Positions 51,679 to 63,870 of a stretch of 64,000 nucleotides of DNA are shown piece after piece. The notes beneath the pieces were generated by a model, which was not told the DNA's origin, ran no database searches, and worked only from the letters and a program-made list of their open reading frames with translations. The position numbers and the translations under genes are program-made. Source of the DNA: Dasyornis broadbenti (lineage: Eukaryota > Chordata > Aves > Passeriformes > Dasyornithidae); the NCBI GenBank assembly GCA_013397935.1, contig VZRN01006763.1, positions 302,711-366,710 on the forward strand. The letters are read 5' to 3'. Each line of letters opens with the position of its first letter. Positions within the stretch are counted from its first letter, which is position 1.

Positions 51679-54584
51679 ATTTCTACAGCTGTCAATGCCT
51701 GTAATACGTTGTCTACTATGTATGCTTGCTTTCATCATTTTCACGTTGGAAAAAAAAAAATCTCACCTAGTGTTTCAAAATGATAGGCTTGTACTTCTGC
51801 TGGTATAAATCAACTTCTTTCTTTTTCACACTCATGCTTTAAAATTCTTTGGGGAAATGTTTTCAAATGCACAAAAGACAAGCAAGTATTTAATTCTATA
51901 GAAGAAAGGTGTTGCCATTTCTAATATATGTCTTCAACAACAACTCCTTTTAATTTCAGACACTTTCTATATCTCAAATATATATGTGACACTAATGTAA
52001 CCTCGGCTGCAGTCTAGCACTCTGTTTATCTACTACAGCACTAGGAAACTGCTGTTGACACACAGAGCTGTTATTCTAAGGAATGCAGAATCTATAAATC
52101 TACTTTTATTTTGCAAGATACAGCATGAAACAAATTAGCTTTGAAACATGATTAAGAAAACTGAATTTGTTATTAATATTTATATTTGTTTTAAGCGAAG
52201 GAACAATAATACTAAAACAGCAAAGCAGTGAAATTTTTTTCCCCTTTTTATATCCTTATTTCAAAAATCATCCAAAAGCAATTTGAAAAAATCTTATATT
52301 GTACACAACCTTATAGACTTCACTGGTATCCAGAAGTCAACACAAAGACTGTACAGATCCACTAATGCTTAAAATATTTGATCAGCTACATTTACCTGAA
52401 GACTTCAATGCAATCTGCACTTATCTTACTGTTGCTGAAGGATAAATAAATAAATAAATCAGCAAATACTTCACATCTTGGGCTGTGGTTAACTTGTGGA
52501 ACTTGAAAATGTACTTGAAAATGTTCTGCACCTGGCAGTGGGTTGGCAGCAGAATGCTTCCAGTTTTAAACAAAGTGCTTAAGCAGTACTTTGCCAGGTC
52601 TTGATCCCTGAGCACATTAAAGTACCATCTATTACACCTCACCTGCCAGTGAATACATTGATAGTACAGAAAGATAAGCGCACTTTTAAATCTAAGATGT
52701 TGAGCTACTTAGTGAACCATATGCCCGATTTCATTTTTGAGGAAACAACTGCAAAATTCTGGGACAGAACTGGATCTGGGTTTATTTGAGCTAGTCAGAA
52801 GTTTAGTGTAGTTAGGATGATGCTTAGGGTTAGGGATAATATGATTATGAACGTGATTATGTTTATTACTGTTCTCTGGGCTTTAACCAGACTTTAATGA
52901 TTGGAAGTCTCGGTTTTATTAGCATCAATCATTTGATACAATAAAAAAATTTTAAAAATCCATACATTTCAGATACCGCCAATCACTTCTAATCCATTAA
53001 CAATGACTCTAACAGCACCTAGATATAGTAAAGTGAAAGAAACCGTTACCATAGGAAATCTACCTCTGTTTCTTCGAGTAGAAAATCTTACAGGATTTTA
53101 ATCTTGAATTTACTCCTCACAGCTAGGTCATTCAGTATAGTGCCACAGTGAAACTCTTCCTGATTCTGAAGATGAGACACACAAATCTAAAAACATTCTT
53201 CTGCTTCATGTTAGACTTTCTTAATTATTATTTTACCTAGATATATATATAATAAATTATTTACACAGAGGAGTGAGTTTGAGTGGCTATTCCCAAATAA
53301 AACGCAAATCCTTAAAAAGAGGAAACATATATCTATAATTTTTGAATGTTAATTGGGATATTAATAAGCTCATGTAATACTAATTCTAGTAAAATAATGT
53401 GCTAATAATAAGGTTCAGACAATTGTAAAACACTTCAGGAAGGTTTGGGTTTTTTTGGCTGTGACGAGTTGGCTTATCAATACTGCAACCCTTTGCCACT
53501 AAGGAGTAACAGCAGTTCAGTTCAGGTTAATTAGTCTCTAATTACAGACTATCACTATTGCTTATGCCTTGCAATTATTTGTTCCATGACTCTGGAGTTG
53601 GTACCGTATAATTTGCAAGCAGTCCAAAGGATGAATGACAGGGGATATCTTTGTACAAGATCACAGCTGTTAAATTCCTATACCTTTAATTAATTGAATG
53701 TATTATGGCTTAAAAAAAAAATATATATATATTTATGAACTTACTAGCATTTGAACAGAAATAGTACTCTGTTATTTAACACCATGGGTGCTTATTTTTC
53801 TGAACTTCTCAAATTAAGGCTACGTGGCCAGAACACAAGTATATCTAGACAAGTGCCAGCTCTGCCTCAGACAGTAACTGGGTATACAATTAGATGACTT
53901 TTTATAACTTGCCTGCCTGAGAACCTACAGGTGTACGAATAGAGAGAGTTCAGGGGCTTGGGGTGAGCTTGTGGTACAAAAAAATAATCCAATCCCAATC
54001 CACCATTTTAATTCTACAATACACTTTGACTAAATTTCTTGGTCTGGTGTCTATGGATTAAATAATTTCCATACAGGATATATGAGAGGGCAGGAGGGCC
54101 ATTTTTATCTTCTTCCCTCCAAAGAGCATCTGTTTGCTCCTCTCTGTTTATAGTTGTGTGTCTCAGTACAAAATTACAGGGTAAAGAATGAGGCAAAGCT
54201 GAAGGTCTCCTTTGTATTTCTGGTTCCACAATACCAGGATATGTCAGAGCTGGGGGATTCCTATTTCTGAAAGCAATATGAATGCCACTCCATGGCATCC
54301 AAGGGAGAAGAAGGGGCCAGATCCAGACTGCTATTGCTCCACAATTAAGGAATTCTCTTCACTATATTAAACCTAAAGTCAATTTACTTGGGAATTTAAA
54401 GGTTCCTAATTACACTGAGAACACCCTTATGTTTTATAGTATTGGGCTTATGATTCAAATCCAAAGCACCTGAAGTCAGTGTTTGCTGTGGCCTTTCATG
54501 ATGTTATGAAACAACCTGGAATTTATATTAACTAATATTTCAGTGTAGGTCTTGCATTGGTCTTGCACTCATAAACTTAGGAAC
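51679..54584. other. Probable GRM5 5' intron or upstream flank: nothing recognised
   Basis: AT-rich, non-coding by appearance. It includes two adjacent TTAGGG units at 52824-52835 and a short TA repeat near 53720-53732, neither of which I consider meaningful. Confidence 0.55.
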
Positions 54585-54850
54585 AGAATAGTTGAAGTGG
54601 TAAGGCACTTCAGGAAGTTATGTAGTCCATTCATTCTGCTTACTGTAAGTTCAACTAAAACAGATTTCTTAGTTTCAAGTCCAGTCAGGTTCCTAATATC
54701 TCTGAGGATGGAGACTCCACAACATTTCTGGGCAACCTGCTTGACCACAGTCACAATAGAAAGGATTTCTTTTATATATATTTTAACAGAATTTCCTGTA
54801 TTTCAATTTGTGTTTCCTGCCTGTCATCCTTCTGGTGGATACAGCTGGCT
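54585..54850 (-). mobile_element. CR1 LINE 3' fragment in the GRM5 upstream region
   Basis: This is the reverse complement of a CR1 3' region. Blocks include tatctctgaggatggagactccacaac, ctgggcaacctgcttgacca, and gaatttcctgtatttcaatttgtg, all characteristic of antisense CR1 in birds. It lies in the inferred 5' intron or upstream flank of GRM5 in the same orientation as that gene. It is degraded and has no coding potential. Confidence 0.88.
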
Positions 54851-56172
54851 GTGCCATGCAAAGATACCATGAGACTAATCAGGTAACAAATCCCATTTTA
54901 GGCAAAAGGGCTGAGCAGAGAGCTGATAGACTAAGCACACTAATTACATTTCCTGGAGAACATCTTCCTGAAGAGAAGATGGCCAAGGGAACTATTCAAA
55001 TATACAATTTCACTGTGTTTCTCTCCCAAAAGAATCACATACAAGTCCCTCCACATTTCGATTACAATTCTCTCTTACTACAGGAAGTTTATTATTGCAA
55101 GCAGGATGAGTACTAAAACAAAATTAAGTAAAATTTCATAAGCTTAAATATAACTCTTGTTTAATTTGTTAGAGATAATGCTAAAGGGAATTTGGCATGC
55201 TATAGCCTTCAGATTGAGAACAGAGGCATTGGCAATATCAAAGACAGTGAATTCTTTAGTGCATGCACAAAGTAAAGCAAATTGTTTCCCAGTTAATAAT
55301 TTATCTGCTTTAACTTGTTTTCATTGATGGACAACATGCACAGCACTTAGGATCAAGTTTATTTTTCATACTGTTCAATTTCTTCATCATCAACAGACTT
55401 ATACAAAATTTACTGAAACAGAAGCAAAATGGAATTAAATACTTAATTATTGACGTGTCAAGATTCCTTGTTATTTCAGTTCTAGATCTAACTATAAACT
55501 TACCCTGAAGTCTCACACTTTAACAATACTTTGGTCTCACTCTTCTGGTGTCCTAACCTCAGGCTTGGAGCAATTGCAGAAGTAGAACAGAAAAACAACA
55601 CTGTCTACCTGTCCTTTGCTCAGTCGTGCCCTAGATAAAAGTTTACGTACTACCCAGATGACTGAAGACACAGATCTGATGAAGCACTCAACATGTTCCT
55701 ATGACCTCTGTTCTCCCTGGCAGTATAAACTTCATGCCAGACTCTGTGAGGAGAAATTCTCAGCTGTTCCCTTAGGGCAGAGTTCCAGCTACTTCATGTT
55801 GAGGTTTAACCGAGTAGAAAATGAGCATCTGTAATATTCCATGAAACATCACGCAAATTTTTCATCATTAAAAAAATATAAACCTTTCGAAATTATACCA
55901 ATCTCAAATGCATGTCCATCTGTACTTACAGTCTGTAAAGACTAAGAGAAACAAAAATCGTGCTAATATCTAAGGGCATTGATTAAAAAACTTGATCAAA
56001 AATCGGACTATGAGCTGCGGTTCACAAAGAGCTGATTTGCCACTCTATTTGTTGCTGAGAGATTAAACATGGGATGCGTCTGAGTGGTCATAAGGGCTTC
56101 TGCTCCTGCAGGTGTAGCTGTGTTTAAAGCTGCAGGGTGACCCCCTTTCCACCGGGATTTACTTTATTGTAG

Positions 56173-56192
56173 CAGCGCCCACTAGTGACCCC
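56173..56192 (-). promoter_or_regulatory. CTCF-like binding site
   Basis: On the minus strand the sequence GGTCACTAGTGGGCGCTGCT matches the core CTCF motif (CCASYAGRKGGCRS) at 12 of 14 positions. It lies in a locally CpG-containing, less AT-rich stretch about 4.8 kb upstream of the GRM5 ATG, between the coding exon and the CpG-rich zone. This is motif evidence only. Confidence 0.4.
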
Positions 56193-57276
56193 TCAGCGAC
56201 GCACCTGTGCTTTGCAATCTGAACCCACCTGGCTCAATGGTTTCTCACAGGCAAAACACCAACTCGGCTAATGGAAATATTTTTATTTATTCCGTTCTGC
56301 ATCGTGGGAAAGAAATAAATTAAAGGAGAGAAGTAGCACCTCTTCCTTGCAGGTTCTTTCTTTGTTACAATTTTGTAAGTTTACAGAAGGCTCGTTCACA
56401 GTTTCTGAATCTTCAGGCAGATTTAAATAATAAAAATAAAAAGTCAGATCACTTAATCAAAGAGCAGTGCTGTGCTAGAGTGAGAACTCATGGGCCAATC
56501 CAGGAAAACACTTAGAAATATGTTCTGTTCTTCTCAGAAGAAGAATACTATTGGTCAAATATCTGTAAAGACTTATCTGAAGTTTAAGGTTTTCCTTCAA
56601 GGATTTTCAGGATCAGAAAAATTGCAAAAACTAACGTCCTTGAAATCCATTCATTTGTAGTGACAAAATTTACTTACATGTTATGTTTACATAACTTACA
56701 GCTGTGTACCTGCTAATTAAATGCTTTCCAGCCATTCATTTACAATACATACCATAATTAATTTAAATCTATCAGAAATGAGATAATATATGTTGATATG
56801 GATCTAATCAATATATCCCAAGAAATTAACCTAGGTTTTGTCATCAGAGAAGACAAAACCATAGCAAGCAGCAACTGAATTACTGGTTCAGAGTCAGTCA
56901 TGTCACTTATCTCGCAGTGAAAACCTTACAGTAGCAAAATATGGAACATCTTTAAAAAAAACATTTACATAAAGACAGTGGCCTCTCAGCTCATCTTGAT
57001 TTGGACCAATTGTAAGAGAAAGTACACTCAGGATGCTAAGCTTTGCTGAGTTCTGCTGGCTCTTGGCATTGCAAACTTCAAGCATTGCGCTCAAGCTGGT
57101 TTGGCAATCTATCTCCCAATGCTCTGGGGAGGATCATTTGGCAGGACCCATTCCTCAGAGGTAATTCACTTTGGTCACACAAAACCTGACACACTCAAAT
57201 GGTCTTTATTTGAAAATCATGAAACGTGAACATCCTGTTCTGTTTTGAGATTATTGCTGCTTATCTTTTCTGTTCA

Positions 57277-57277
<1 letters not shown>

Positions 57278-57325
<48 letters not shown>
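57278..57325. repeat. Poly(A) run, 48 bases
   Basis: Forty-eight uninterrupted A's lie between tgttcac and cccaacatc. This is the longest homopolymer in the window. No retroposed body was recognised on its left side. The exact length is prone to sequencing error. Confidence 0.95.
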
Positions 57326-57327
<2 letters not shown>

Positions 57328-58384
57328 CAACATCAAGCAAACATTGTTCATTACATTACCAGCTCTGCACATTCCAGTGGACATTGGTCCAAGCTCTTTG
57401 ACAAGAAAAAAGACCTTATACAAAAGGGGAGACTACAAAAGCAGTTTTCTAAAATTCTACATAGAAATAGGAAAAAATAAATAAGTAGCAAGGGAGAATT
57501 TTCACCATTTGGTCAAAACAGTACTGGAAATAACAGACTAAAGCATTAATCTCATTTCTTCACAGCTAATAAACAGAGAATGCTTTAATTATCAACAAGA
57601 TCTATAGCAAACCCTGGAAGTTCTTCCCCATGTTATGCCCACACACACTTTCAGGTTGACGAAACAATTTTGGCTTTAATATGTAGGTGTCTAACTTCCC
57701 AGGGAAACTTGCAATGATCGCCGTAATTTTGCCAAATATACTACATATTGCTGTTGTTACCAAAACCCAGTTATACCATATGATGCAGGACCTAATAGCT
57801 CACGTGTGTTTCCATCTGTAATCCTAGACATTTTATTAATTAATAAAACCATACGGGATGGAGGAGGTGATCAAGAGAAGGCAATAGCAGTTTCAGAAAA
57901 CATTTTCCAGCAAGTCGCAGCAGGACTGGTTATGGTGGGATGCCAGTACTACCGCTACACCAGAAACGTCATAACTATGTTGGGTAATAAAATGACAAAA
58001 AAACCCTATATAGGGATTCCAAAAATACTCACTGAACATTTGAAATAATGATCAATCCTGTGATCATGTAATATAAATGCTAGCAAGTAGTCAAAGTATT
58101 TGAGAATTCACAAAATATTAGCATGCGATGGAAATGTTTAGGAATACGGTAATTTAAAAAACAAGTCAGAGGGAATTTAAAAAGCCTGACAGTTAACTCC
58201 TCGACACATCTTTCCCTTTCAGGATTTAGAGTGGTGTATTTTCAAGATGATCTTCTGCCACTTCTGACATGATCCCCTACTTCGTCTTAAAGAGTAGGAG
58301 AAAGAAACGTCCTGGCTCTCCCTACACCCAGTCACTCCCTGCACAGCACCGGAAATTGCTCCTCCGGGAAGAGATGGAATGTGA

Positions 58385-58512
58385 GTGGGGCTGTCGGGGT
58401 GGCGGAGCCCCAGGGCGCGGGCAGCGGGCAGGGGCGGGAGGGGAGCGGGCAGCGCGGTGCGGACGCTGTCCCTGGTGCTGAACACCGCCCGCCGCCGGCG
58501 TTTGCCGCCAGG
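58385..58512. promoter_or_regulatory. Small CpG-rich patch, candidate GRM5 promoter or first noncoding exon
   Basis: About 130 bp of sharply GC- and CpG-rich sequence stands in AT-rich surroundings, with GC boxes (ggggcggg) and repeated gcgc/ccgccg motifs. It lies about 7.1 kb upstream of the GRM5 ATG and contains the RE1-like element. A 105-codon frame on the minus strand here (58219-58536) is Pro/Arg/Ser-rich and looks compositional. Whether transcription starts here cannot be determined from sequence. Confidence 0.5.
58462..58482 (-). promoter_or_regulatory. RE1/NRSE element (REST/NRSF binding site)
   Basis: On the minus strand the left half-site reads TTCAGCACC and the right half reads GGACAGCGTC, with the canonical two-base spacing (AG). 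Against the 21-base RE1 consensus as I remember it, 19 positions agree; the differences are one in the tolerant centre and one near the 3' end. REST silences neuronal genes in non-neuronal cells by recruiting CoREST and HDAC complexes, which fits the neuron-enriched receptor gene downstream. Occupancy is inferred. Confidence 0.8.
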
Positions 58513-60031
58513 CAGGTCTATGGAGGGGGAAGACAAAAATAAAACAACCTGAAAATCAACCGGTGGTAAAAATTGCCGTGGTGGTCACATTCGGCACGCA
58601 GGATAGCATTTTCACAAATAAATGCATACATTTGGGTCTTAGAGAAAACTACTCGTGGTTAACTCCCAGCATAGCCACCTGCGCTGCCACAACTAAGTGG
58701 CTGTGCATACAGACATGGATGTGTGCGTGCACGCTGCTGCTTAGGTCTCCGTCTCCCTGCTCAGCTAGTGGTATCGCTGTCCCCCTCAACCCCTAATGAA
58801 TCATTTTTGCACGTGGAGACATTAGCTTAGATTATTAAATAAGGAACAGACGGGAGTCGCCGAGCAGAGCCAAGTGATGTCCCAAGGTCACACAGAAAAG
58901 TCTATGGCTGAGCTAAGCCTGGCTGTCTCCGGAAAACAAATACATTCCCGTTTCCATTATACCCTCCTAGCAAGACAAATCCCCACTTGTGAGCAGAAGG
59001 ACGATATCACACATATCACCAAGCCCAGGTATGGCAGTATCCCCAGTCCCTGCAGCCCCACACATACCGTCCTCCTGGGGAGGGATCATTGCCAGCTGCC
59101 CTCCAGCACCCTGACCCCGTGATGCCCCAGCAACCCCCAGAGAGGTACCCCACTGCTTGGCTCGTTAGTCCCCCAGGAGTTGTGCTAGTCCCCCATCAAC
59201 CACGGTACAGAGCAAAAGCCAGAAGAAGGGAAAGGAGAGGGGAAGAGTCCCTCCTGCATTCCCTGGGTTTCTGTCCACAATCCAGGGCACGTAAATACCT
59301 TCTCCCAACCCACAGCGTTACCTTGTCAGTGGCAGCAAATGTTTCTTCCCATAGTGGTGGCAGAACGGTCCTTTTGGTGGCAATAATTAAGACAGGTAGG
59401 GGTAGGCACCTCCTATTTTCAGCCACGGCAGAGATAGCACTCCTCACACAGACCTTCTGGAGCTCAATAATCCTCAAATGCCTCTGCAAAGATCACCAGC
59501 AGGTGAGCCCCACTCGGTTAGCATTGTCACTCCTCCAGCTATAGGCACATCCTATTTTCTTCTGATCACAGGCAAAAGCTGAGGACCGAGTATCCTACCC
59601 CCGCGAATGCATGCACATACACACATGCCATGCAACACGCTGTTCTCTCAGCATCGCCCAAATCTCATTTGCAAGAGGCGTGAACGGTGCCTGGATTTAA
59701 GGGAGGGGGAAGGCATGAGGAGGAGGAACAAACAAATGATGAAACAACAGATGGGTCTTTGCTCTCTGCCACCACAGCTTTGGTCTTCCTAAATACTTGC
59801 TGCAGCCTGATCCACCTGCTTAAACACCTCCGCCCTTCCTCACGTATATGCACGGTAGCAATCTCTCTGTGTTTATAGGGAGCTAGCCTGCGTTCTGCCC
59901 TGTAAGGAAATCTCTCCAGAAGCTTTGAAGGTTGCAAAGTCCCCCTACAAGCCGACGCCTCTCTCCCGCACTACGCTCCGGCAAGTAAGAAAGCGGCAAT
60001 CGGTTCAGAACAGCATCATCTAAAGGTTAAG
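58513..60031. other. Sequence between the two CpG-rich segments: no gene called
   Basis: Intermediate GC content. Minus-strand donor-like sites occur at 59322/59321 (CAAG|GTAACG) and near 59300 (GAAG|GTATTT), which could belong to untranslated GRM5 exons. The frames present (151 codons at 59089-59544 plus; 97 codons at 59196-59489 minus) overlap on opposite strands and show no recognisable domain. Confidence 0.45.

Positions 60032-60065
<34 letters not shown>
60032..60065. repeat. Poly(A) run, 34 bases, at the CpG island edge
   Basis: Thirty-four A's directly abut the most CpG-dense part of the island. On the minus strand it is a poly(T) tract. Confidence 0.95.
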
Positions 60066-60068
<3 letters not shown>

Positions 60069-60069
60069 G

Positions 60070-61200
60070 CTAAAACAGAGTCGCGGGGAACAGTTTACCC
60101 CTGTAGTCCCGGCTACCTTTTTCGAGCTGTCCCCGCGAAGTTCGCTGTCCGCCGGGGTCGCGGTGCCTGGGGCCCGGGCGCTCCGCTGCCGCACCGGCCG
60201 GGGGGACGAGGGGGCTCTTGGTATGGGCGAATGCCGGGCTTCAGCGCAACTTTTTAGTGCCACCAAGTGGCATAGATCCCTCCAGGAAACCAAGCAGCAT
60301 GCCAGCCTGCGCTCTGCCTGCTGCTCTCTGGCAAGGGGAGAGAGGGGGCTGCAAGAGCAGCGACCAGCCCCCTACACACACACACACACACTCACACATA
60401 CAGGCAGAAATATCAAGCAGAAAGGGGGGACTGTTTGCCACTGGAAGGACAGGTTGCCCTCTCCAGCCCTCGCCCCTTCGCTTGCCTGCATGGCGACAAC
60501 ACTGGGCACGGCGAGGTGAGGAGCGATGCCCCTGCCAAGGGCAAACCGAGTTGCCAGCCCCGCGGGCGGGTTGTGCCCCCTGCTTCTGTCCCCCGCGGGC
60601 TGCCCCCGCTCCTCCCCACGGCAGGTGTTACCTGCAGCCACCCTTTCCTGCCGGGCTCTCTCCCCTCTGGCATCCCGGACTCTCCGGACCCAGAGGCTCT
60701 GCAGTTCCCTGCCAACCCCCTCGCTCCTCAGCCAGCATTCCCTGGACCGTATCTACGGACCTGCGGACAGGCTTTTTATTCGCCTACATTCTGCCCACAA
60801 GCTCGGTACCCTCCGAGCCCTTCTGCTTCCCCTCCCTCCCACAAATCCCACAGCAACACTCTCTCTCCCGCTAACTACCTGCTGCCCGCACAGCACGTGT
60901 ACCTTTCCTCGGTTAACCCTTCCCTTCGGGAGCCAGACGAAGCTTTACCTTCTCCTCCGGTATCCCCGCATTTTCCCAAATCCCCCTCCCTCCCTCCCCC
61001 GTCTCACGGCTCAGCCCCACACAGCCGGCTCCTGCTCCCCTTCACACCCGCACGGCACCGCTCCGCTCCATTCCCCCGCCCGGGTGGGCACAGGGCTGGG
61101 CACGACGGCTCTGAGTGCGGGCAGGGGGCTTGTAGCCAGGCGTGGGTGGGAGGGAAAGGTCCGAGGCAGCCTGAGCCCTGACAAACTCAACACCTCCCTG
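60070..61200. promoter_or_regulatory. CpG island, candidate main GRM5 promoter
   Basis: Over 1 kb is GC-rich, with dense CpG particularly at 60080-60230 and 60530-60620 and again at 61030-61130, including GC-box-like (ccgcgggcgggt) and E-box (cacgtg, 60893) motifs. It lies 8.7-9.9 kb upstream of the GRM5 ATG on the same inferred transcription unit. A minus-strand donor-like CAG|GTAACA (exon end 60632) could terminate an untranslated first exon; plus-strand donor-like sites also occur, so antisense or bidirectional transcription is possible. Three long overlapping plus-strand frames (218-248 codons) are Pro/Ser-rich in every phase, as expected of stop-poor GC-rich DNA, and I do not call them genes. 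Confidence 0.6.
60374..60397. repeat. (AC)n dinucleotide repeat
   Basis: About eight perfect AC units, then an interrupted continuation (ctcacacatac), inside the CpG island. Confidence 0.9.
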
Positions 61201-63870
61201 CACTTCTACTGCAACAGCAGCAACGAACACCAAGGAACCGTTGCAACATAATGCCAGACAGAGATAATAGCTTTATTCAAAGGTATTCTTAGCAAATAAA
61301 TAAATAAATACAGTAAAATAAATTAATAAATAAATAATAAAGCAAAATGCCTTTTAAGTAAGAGCTGATCTGGCATTTAAAAGGCTGCTGGGTCTGACCA
61401 TTTACCAGGCTGTATTTGCAGAGAAGGATTAGCTCGTGCATCCATTTTCCAGAATTAACAGCGTTTCTCTGCCACTGCTCCACAGCTTGACATTCCCTGC
61501 TGGTTCTCCCCTCATTGGATTGCTGCTTAAAATATTATCTGTTTTTATTTTTTAAAAAGCAGCTACTGAATGACCCAAATCCCAACCACTACTTGATGTG
61601 GCTCCCCCAGTGCAACTGCATTGCCCTATCCAACATGCAGCACGTGCTCCTCACACCCCTGCCCCTCTGAGTTAAGTTTGATAAAATTGTTATGGCATAG
61701 AGAAAGAGGAAAAGTCTTACTACAGCTCCATCTGTGCTCCTAATTCCCTGTGATCCCTTTATTGCTGTCTCTCTTCCACCAGATTACCAGCTTGACTGCT
61801 TCTTTCATCCCAGATTGTGAAGGATAGATATCCTACATGTCCTTACCATGTGTAGAGCCTGGCCTCTTTCTCCTTCACATCTTTCAGTCCCAGCCTGCGG
61901 CTGGCTGGGAGCCCATCAGCTGGCACCTGCTTCACACCCTTGCCCAGCTCTCCTGGCTCCTTCAGTCCTAGAAACCCTGGAAAAGGGCAGGTTTCAAGCA
62001 GAGGGCACTGCGAGTGTGTGTGGCTCTAACTCTTTGTTTCCTCTGTGCAGTTCCAAGAACGTCTGTGCTGGTGCTTGAAGGGATGAAGGTAGGTTATTAC
62101 CTGTCGGGGGAGACCCCACTAGCTACCATTCCTGTCACTGCCTTGGTGGGCTGATGGGTAAGGAGCATTTTTCCTCTTCCTCCCTAGATCCATGCTTCTC
62201 TCAGACATTTTCTTTCTCATTATCCATGGGTTGTGAAATGGCTAGAAGGTCAGGAGCCTAGAGACGGAGAAGAGAGGGGACATATATTTGTAGAGAAAGC
62301 CCAAATAGACAGCAGGAGGGGAGGGATGTGTCTGTAGAAAGGAATGGTGAGACCAAAAGCAAAGTGGTATTACTGCGCACAGGGGTCTTGAAGGAATCAA
62401 TGTTGGATGAATCAGGGCAGAGGGGAGGTGCCATTGCTTTGCTGAGCTGTCACAGCAGTTGCCTGCCTTCCCCTGGGACTGTGTGTGTGATGAGGGAGTC
62501 AGACAGCAGCCACCTTTCATGGCAATAGAGAGAGCCAGCTGGCTGGCAGGGAGCTGGGTGACCCACAGCAGGAGAGGGAGAGGATCCCTCACAAGCAGGA
62601 CACACGGAGCTGTGTGGAAGCAACCGCAGGGGATGCAAAGCAGCTCCTACACACACATATCCCCAAGGACTCCCCGTGAATCACAGCCCAGAGGCAGAGT
62701 TCACTGTGCCAGATGTTTGGAGCAGCTGGATCAAAGATTAAAGGAGGCAAACAGAATGGATGGGGGCAGCCATGGCATTTACATTCCTAATGCCTCTCTT
62801 TGACCCTTTAAACAGGGTCCCAATAAATACAGCTATATAAAAGGTTCTTCTCCTTTGCTCTCTTTCTCCCCTTTCTCCCTTCCTCCCTTTCCATCATTCA
62901 CAACCCTTTAACAGAACCCATTAAATTGGCCACTGTCTTCTTCACAGATGGTAGATCCTTTTTCCCCTACCACAAAATTTTCCCTCCTATTTTGATACTA
63001 TTTTTAAAGTTAACAAAATGAAAGCTTCCCGTTTGCAACAGCACCAGAAAAAGATAAATAAACTGGCACCTGAATAAAGAGACATAATGACTACATTTTA
63101 CAAGCCCACTATTGGTAACACTCATTACTTCTGTGGCAGTAGCACCTATAAATACTAACACATCGGGAAAGGTTGTACATTTTCTGTGTCTCTGCACTCT
63201 GAGGAGCTCATGCATACAGAAAATTGCAGGGGTAAAAAGAGTATGAGTAAGACCCCGGTATAATCAGTGTCTCTGAAGAGAATCCTAACCACACTAACAT
63301 TTTAAGACAGAAAATAAGGAGATTCAGGGAATACTAATTTGGATTCTCCTCAGTTTCAGAATTAATAAACCCTGTGGGACACAGGCAGCACAATCAAAGA
63401 CAAAGTGTGGACAAGAAGGTGATGTTGTATTGACCAAGATAAACCAAGTGCCTGCTTTCTTGCAAAGAAATCTCTAAAACTTAGGGGAAAAAAAGGGAAA
63501 AAATAGATATGATGTTTTTGCTTTCATATATATTGCATTTGCTCCTTTTTGGATAAGGTGGAGGAGATGCAGCCTAGTGGGAATAATCCAACACGCTTAT
63601 AGTTCATGACATAAATAAACTGAAGAAAATTGCTCCGGCCTCCCTAGCAAGTATCCTAATAGCAAGACTGTTATGTAGAAGGAGACAAAAAAGGTGTAAA
63701 GTATGCTATGCAACACATATTAAAAGAAAATAGTAGCCTGCTAGGGTATAATAATACTCTTAGAATCCTTATCCACAGTTCATGTTGTTCTACCAGCCTT
63801 GAGGAATGCAAGGGCCTGCAATGTCTCTTTTGTAGAGATTTATATATAAACTTCGTATTCTCTTAAGAGT
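61201..63870. other. Flank beyond the CpG island: no gene seen
   Basis: Contains the AAAT tract and, at 62834-62844, a TATA-box-like TATATAAAAGG followed by about 50 bases of pyrimidine-rich sequence on the plus strand, with no recognisable exon after it. No tyrosinase (TYR) coding sequence, the expected neighbour by mammalian synteny, was seen. Confidence 0.5.
61294..61340. repeat. (AAAT)n tetranucleotide-like tract
   Basis: Repeated aaataaataaata, interrupted once by cagtaaaat and once by taattaat. It marks the abrupt return from the CpG island to AT-rich sequence. Confidence 0.85.

Larger units (their letters stand above)
54851..58384. other. Probable GRM5 5' intron or upstream flank
   Basis: It contains the CTCF-like site and the 48-base poly(A) run listed separately. 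Around 56090-56235 the sequence is noticeably richer in GC and CpG than its surroundings and holds CAGGTG/CACCTG E-box-like motifs. No coding exon was recognised; an 80-codon plus-strand frame at 57806-58048 is unremarkable. Confidence 0.5.

Noticed and set aside
52824..52835. Two adjacent TTAGGG telomere-type units
   Set aside because: Only 12 bases, with no degenerate continuation, so not an interstitial telomeric array.
58219..58536. Minus-strand 105-codon frame across the CpG patch
   Set aside because: Its Arg/Pro-rich composition follows the local base composition, and its 3' half runs into AT-rich sequence with no recognisable protein.
60163..61251. Long overlapping plus-strand frames of 118-248 codons as possible genes
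   Set aside because: They overlap in several phases, are Pro/Ser-rich as expected in stop-poor CpG-island DNA, and show no domain or homology I recognise.
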